Below, piece by piece: positions 60,611-64,000 of a stretch of DNA of 64,000 bases. Source of the stretch: Desulfallas thermosapovorans DSM 6562 (GTDB lineage: Bacteria > Bacillota > Desulfotomaculia > Desulfotomaculales > Desulfallaceae); assembly GCF_008124625.1 (NCBI RefSeq), contig NZ_VNHM01000006.1:109353-173352 (forward strand). Reading direction: 5' to 3'. The position numbers were made by a program, and so were the translations under genes. Each line of letters begins with the position of its first letter. Position 1 is the first letter of the stretch. The notes under the pieces are model-generated. The model worked only from the letters and a program-made list of their open reading frames with translations. It did no database searches and had not been told where the DNA came from.

Positions 60611-60674
60611 GTTAATAACTTCCCTTCGCTCCCCCCTGGTAACTGCGTATTACCGTGGTTATTTCGGGAGCCGG

Positions 60675-60932
60675 TTACATTTTCTCGGTCTTATCCACCA
60701 TGCGTATGATCAGACCGGCCAGCACCTTTTTTTCGTCCTCCCGGGCCTCGCTCCACAATTCATTAAGCAGCCGCTGTTCCCGGTTGCCGGGGTCCACTTT
60801 TTCGGCCAGAAATTGCCCCACCCGGCAAGCTATGTCATTAATACGCTCGTCTGACATACCCACTGCCTCGGCAGCATTTACAGCATGGTGCAGCATTTTT
60901 TTCCACTGGTGCCACGATACCCCGAGTTCCAC
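60675..60932 (-). CDS. DUF3243 family protein
   Basis: 85 residues, all helical, with WHQWKKMLHHAVNAAEAVGM near the start and EKVDPGNREQRLLNELWSEA in the middle, as in the Bacillus YmfJ-type DUF3243. Function unknown. GTG 60932 follows GGAGGTG at seven bases. Confidence 0.83.
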   Translation of the reverse strand: MELGVSWHQWKKMLHHAVNAAEAVGMSDERINDIACRVGQFLAEKVDPGNREQRLLNELWSEAREDEKKVLAGLIIRMVDKTEKM

Positions 60933-61051
60933 CGCAAAACACCTCCGGGTATATTATTTCCCGCTGGTGAAAAAGCATGTGTATAAAAATTATGTCGTAC
61001 AGGTAAAATCGGCTCCGTGTTATCCCGGCACCATTAGGTAATTATGGTATT

Positions 61052-62218
61052 TTAAATAACCCCTTGCTCCTTCAACAGGGCCAGTTCCTCCCGGTCCAGC
61101 CCCAGTGCGCCGTACAGCTCGGCATTGTGCTCGCCCAAAGCAGGTGGACACAGCGCTTTATTAACGGGCACGCCATCAACGACCAGGGGGTGGCGCACCT
61201 GGCGCAACATGCCCCCACCGGGACGGGCCACATCAATGATCAGCCCCCGACTGCGGGCATACTCACCTTCCAATACTTCCTCCGCAGTGTCCACCGGTGT
61301 CAGACAGCAGTCCACCTTTTCGCCGAAATCCCGCCACCAGTCCCTGGTATGGGAAAGAAAGATTTCCCTTACCTCCCGGTATACCGGATCATCTTCCACA
61401 GCCCGGGAAGAATGGCCGGAAACCAGATCCTCCCGGCCCAGGGCACGGCAGAAGTTCTGCCAGAACTTGGCCTCCAGCGCCCCCAGCGCCACGTAGCCAT
61501 TATCCATGGTGCGGTAGACATTATAACAGGTCAGGGCGCCGCACAGCATCATATTCCCCCGGGCCGCCGGCGTCCCGATGGCCATGAGATTGGCCAGGTG
61601 AATGGACATCATGGAAAACAACCCGTCGGTCATGGATAAATCCAGATAGGCACCCTGCCCCTCCCGCTGCTTTTGCCACAACGCGGACAAAATACCGATT
61701 ACGGCGAACATGCCTCCGGTGAGATCGGCCACCTGCACCCCCGGTACTACGGGCTGGGCATCCCTGACCCCGGTGATGCCCAGCACACCGCTGACCGACA
61801 GGTAGTTAATATCATGCCCGGCCCGGTCCCGGTAGGGACCGTTCTGCCCGTAACCCGAAAGGGAACAGTACACTATACCGGGGTTAACCTGCCGTACGGC
61901 CTCATAATCGAGGCCCAATCCCTGCATAACACCGGGACGAAAGCCTTCAATAATCACATCGGCCTCCCTGGCCAGCGCCAGGAAAATTTCCTTACCCCGC
62001 TCTTTTTTCAAATTCAGCGTGATACTCTTTTTATTGCGATTTACTGCCAGAAAAAATACACTGACCCCGTCCACCCGGGGCAAAAACCCACGCATGTAAT
62101 CTCCGGTCCCGGGTTCTTCAACTTTAATGATCTCGGCCCCCAGGTCACCCAGCAGCATAGTGGCATAGGGACCCGGCAGCAGCCGGGTCAGATCCAGCAC
62201 ACGAATCCCTTTGAGCAT
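61052..62218 (-). CDS. CoA transferase, CaiB/BaiF (type III) family
   Basis: 388 residues. Family marks: LKGIRVLDLTRLLPGPYATM at the start, EIIKVEEPGTGDYMR near 30, KSITLNLKKERGKEIFLAL near 65, VIIEGFRPGVMQGLGLDYE near 92, and VPGVQVADLTGGMFAVIGIL near 165, which includes the catalytic aspartate. It exchanges CoA between carboxylates or racemises a 2-methylacyl-CoA. The substrate is unknown. ATG 62218 follows TAGGTGA. Confidence 0.9.
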   Translation of the reverse strand: MLKGIRVLDLTRLLPGPYATMLLGDLGAEIIKVEEPGTGDYMRGFLPRVDGVSVFFLAVNRNKKSITLNLKKERGKEIFLALAREADVIIEGFRPGVMQGLGLDYEAVRQVNPGIVYCSLSGYGQNGPYRDRAGHDINYLSVSGVLGITGVRDAQPVVPGVQVADLTGGMFAVIGILSALWQKQREGQGAYLDLSMTDGLFSMMSIHLANLMAIGTPAARGNMMLCGALTCYNVYRTMDNGYVALGALEAKFWQNFCRALGREDLVSGHSSRAVEDDPVYREVREIFLSHTRDWWRDFGEKVDCCLTPVDTAEEVLEGEYARSRGLIIDVARPGGGMLRQVRHPLVVDGVPVNKALCPPALGEHNAELYGALGLDREELALLKEQGVI

Positions 62219-62324
62219 ATTATTATCACCTACTGTTGCAAATTAAACTACTATTTTAATATTAGGCAATATTTAGATTTTTCCTTTGTTAAAACACCTG
62301 TAAGCCCACTTATCCAACCCTTAA

Positions 62325-62348
62325 AAACCCGGCCATTAAGACCGGGTT
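62325..62348 (-). terminator. Intrinsic terminator after the UPF0173 hydrolase gene
   Basis: On the minus strand AACCCGG pairs with CCGGGTT around a ten-base loop and is followed by TTTTAA. It lies 20 bases beyond the hydrolase stop. Confidence 0.7.
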
Positions 62349-62367
62349 AAAGTCTGCCAGTGGGCAA

Positions 62368-63057
62368 TTATATAACTATCTCCTGTCCCGGCTTTAACAC
62401 CTCCACCGGCACCCCGGGGGCCTTTTCGCCGGCCAGTTTCACAAATTCACCGGCATCTTGCACCAAAACGGGGAAAGTGCCATAGTGAATGGGAACCACC
62501 TTGCCGGGTTTGAGCAGTGTCAGGCTGTAAGCCGCCTGCAGCGGGTCCATGACATAAACGCTGCCGATGGGTAAAAGGGCCAGGTCGATGGAATATATTC
62601 GGCCCAGTAGTTCCATACTGGCAAATATGCCAGTGTCCCCGGCATGGTAAATTGTTTTGCCGTCCTCCAGGGTTATAATATAACCAACGGCATCACCGGC
62701 CGTTGCGGAATGGAAGGCCTGGGTCATGGTCACCTTGATGCCCGCCACCTCCACCTGACCGCCAATATTCATACCCACAGTATTTTCAGCAGGGACTCCG
62801 GCCTCTTGCAGGATGCCCACCAATTCGGGCTGGCCAATCACCTTGGCACCGGTAGCCCGGACCAGGTCAGGTATATCCGTTCCCATGTGATCAAAGTGAT
62901 CGTGGGTGACTAAAATAATGTCGACCTTGCCAATGTCTTCCTTCTTTACCGGACAACCGGGATTGCCGGTAATCCAGGGATCAATGAGAATAACACAGCC
63001 GCCGGTGGTGGTAACCTGACACGCCGCGTGTCCCAGCCATTTTACACTATTGGGCAT
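62368..63057 (-). CDS. UPF0173 metal-dependent hydrolase (MBL fold)
   Basis: 229 residues. Metallo-beta-lactamase-fold marks: VKWLGHAACQVTTTGGCVIL, LVTHDHFDHMGTDIPDLV near 50, TQAFHSATAGDAVGYII near 115, IYHAGDTGIFASMELL near 138 and PIHYGTFPVL near 195. The metal ligands are complete. Substrate unknown. ATG 63057 follows AAGGAGA. Confidence 0.9.
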   Translation of the reverse strand: MPNSVKWLGHAACQVTTTGGCVILIDPWITGNPGCPVKKEDIGKVDIILVTHDHFDHMGTDIPDLVRATGAKVIGQPELVGILQEAGVPAENTVGMNIGGQVEVAGIKVTMTQAFHSATAGDAVGYIITLEDGKTIYHAGDTGIFASMELLGRIYSIDLALLPIGSVYVMDPLQAAYSLTLLKPGKVVPIHYGTFPVLVQDAGEFVKLAGEKAPGVPVEVLKPGQEIVI

Positions 63058-63205
63058 CTAATCATCTCCTTACATGGTAATTTATTTAAAGTATTATCCA
63101 AATGTTTCTGCTTATACCGGCATATTCCTGCAACCTTTTCATTAATTTCCCTTATGTTTATTTAGCTTTTTAAAATGCCGGGCTCGCAATGCAATGTAAA
63201 ATAAC

Positions 63206-63240
63206 GGCGGGTCGTTTAAAGACCATTTAAACGACCCGCC
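63206..63240. terminator. Intrinsic terminator near the SCP2 gene
   Basis: Perfect 15-base stem GGCGGGTCGTTTAAA / TTTAAACGACCCGCC with a five-base loop. It lies just downstream of the SCP2-like gene on the minus strand. Confidence 0.75.
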
Positions 63241-63264
63241 TGAATCGCAATATAAAAATTTAAA

Positions 63265-63585
63265 TTACCCCAGTAACGCCTGCAGGCGCATGGCCAGCGA
63301 CATATCACCCTCAACCCGTAATTTTCCGGTCATAAAGGCACTCATGGCATCCATTTTGCCCTCTATCAGGTCTTTAAAATCAGCCGCTTCCATGGCAATG
63401 GTGATATCGGGCTTATCCGCCACACCCTGGTTTAGTTGTGCGGCACCATCGGTGAAAACAACATTGTAGTCACCGCCGCCTTCGCCGGACAGCTTGAACT
63501 GGTAGGTCGCCGTGACACCGGCCATTTTGGACGGATCGGCGTTTAATTTAGCCTCTAATCCCGCAATGATATCCTGCAAACTCAC
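63265..63585 (-). CDS. SCP2 sterol-carrier-type domain protein
   Basis: 106 residues with the SCP2 fold: LEAKLNADPSKMAGVTATYQ at the start, ADKPDITIAMEAADFKDLIE near 57 and FMTGKLRVEGDMSLAMRLQA at the end. Such proteins bind fatty acyl chains or lipids. ATG 63585 follows GGGGGATG. The nearness of the CoA transferase hints at acyl metabolism, but no direct link is seen. Confidence 0.88.
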   Translation of the reverse strand: MSLQDIIAGLEAKLNADPSKMAGVTATYQFKLSGEGGGDYNVVFTDGAAQLNQGVADKPDITIAMEAADFKDLIEGKMDAMSAFMTGKLRVEGDMSLAMRLQALLG

Positions 63586-63862
63586 TGATACATCCCCCTT
63601 TTATAATTGTATGTGGTCGGTGCTGCCACCGCATCACAACTATCGTAACCGTAAACTGAGCCAATTGCAAAATTAACATTCCGAACCAAAACACCAAAAG
63701 CTAACAACCGATAAACACAAGCCAAAACAAGAATTAGCTTGTTTCATGGCGTAATACAGGTATATGATCAAACCTAACGCAAAAAAAGCGCAAAAAACCA
63801 CCTATGGCTTCTTATAGCACAAATAACAACAAATTTAACAAACCTTTTTGGGGTTATAACAA

Positions 63863-64000
63863 CTAAGCAGCCGTATTCAATAGCTTGCTTTTAATCTGCA
63901 CCATTGTCGCAGCTATAAACGTAATCAAGCAAACCATGACATCAGTAAAAGCCTTATCTATGCCACGCTTGGTCAGCCAATCCATGTAAAGGTGGTCCTT
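63863..64000 (-). CDS. Probable transposase C-terminus (partial)
   Basis: The last 45 residues of a protein that begins beyond the window, reading KDHLYMDWLTKRGIDKAFTD, then a hydrophobic stretch and QIKSKLLNTAA. The pattern (basic HxY..W...R.. segment followed by a hydrophobic helix) resembles the end of IS-element transposases, but the fragment is too short for a family. The 63586-63862 gap before it is AT-rich and without a gene; no terminal inverted repeat could be confirmed. Confidence 0.35.
   Translation of the reverse strand, partial: KDHLYMDWLTKRGIDKAFTDVMVCLITFIAATMVQIKSKLLNTAA

Overview
The window looks like a chromosomal segment of an endospore-forming, anaerobic Firmicute of the Peptococcaceae type (Desulfotomaculum or Pelotomaculum relatives). 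The evidence is spore-coat genes (CotE, two CotS-type kinases, a CotSA-like glycosyltransferase), a SpoIIM-family protein, an FtsK/SpoIIIE translocase, a NuoEFG-type electron-transfer module typical of anaerobes, a siroheme-reductase-like ferredoxin, strong AGGAGG ribosome sites and frequent TTG and GTG starts. The species call is inference from gene content. I saw no rRNA, tRNA, CRISPR array or prophage.

Layout. 1-2.3 kb: 5' part of tex (minus) and a ferritin-like protein. 2.7-9.6 kb: Fsr-type MFS transporter, hydantoinase/oxoprolinase subunits HyuA and HyuB, a GntR/FadR-type regulator with a palindromic operator over its own ribosome site, and a TauE/SafE exporter. 9.6-14 kb: amphi-Trp protein, then the spore-coat cluster. 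14.2-16.3 kb: a chimeric gene remnant, a sulfite-reductase-like ferredoxin and MenG. 16.4-20.2 kb: two small proteins, then the nuoE/nuoF/nuoG-like operon. 20.3-24.8 kb: three unrecognised minus-strand proteins, a TtcA-type thiolase, a stand-alone starch-binding module, a holin-like membrane protein and a bifunctional nuclease. 24.8-33.9 kb: GAF histidine kinase, ADP-forming acyl-CoA synthetase, TPR and DUF3786 proteins, NDUFA9-like reductase, SpoIIM family protein and OFA transporter. 33.9-40.4 kb: DUF4363/DUF421 pair, alpha-glucan phosphorylase, zinc-ribbon protein, coiled-coil protein, DegV and YaiI. 40.4-42.2 kb: a minus-strand thiamine unit (TPP riboswitch, DsrE, ThiN, MTH1187-type protein). 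42.2-44.6 kb: orphan ABC ATPase and lactate permease. 44.9-53 kb: the tryptophan region. 53-64 kb: ComFB, DUF1294, Lgt, two HD-GYP proteins flanking ftsK, YkgJ, DUF3243, CaiB-type CoA transferase, UPF0173 hydrolase, SCP2 protein and an apparent transposase end.

The tryptophan region is the most unusual part. It has two transcription units, trpE alone and trpG-D-C-F-trpA'-aroF. Each starts with a good sigma-A-type promoter and a leader carrying (G/U)AG triplets spaced by two bases, followed by an intrinsic terminator whose 5' arm can instead pair with the last triplets. This is the architecture of TRAP (MtrB) attenuation, here present twice. Between the two units lie the two halves of a methyl-accepting chemotaxis protein in reversed order. 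trpB and most of trpA are missing, leaving a C-terminal TrpA fragment coupled to trpF by ATGA.

A family of palindromes built on GGTGCCGGGTG is scattered between genes (four clear copies, two doubtful ones). Most other neighbourhoods read as ordinary short operons closed by intrinsic terminators.
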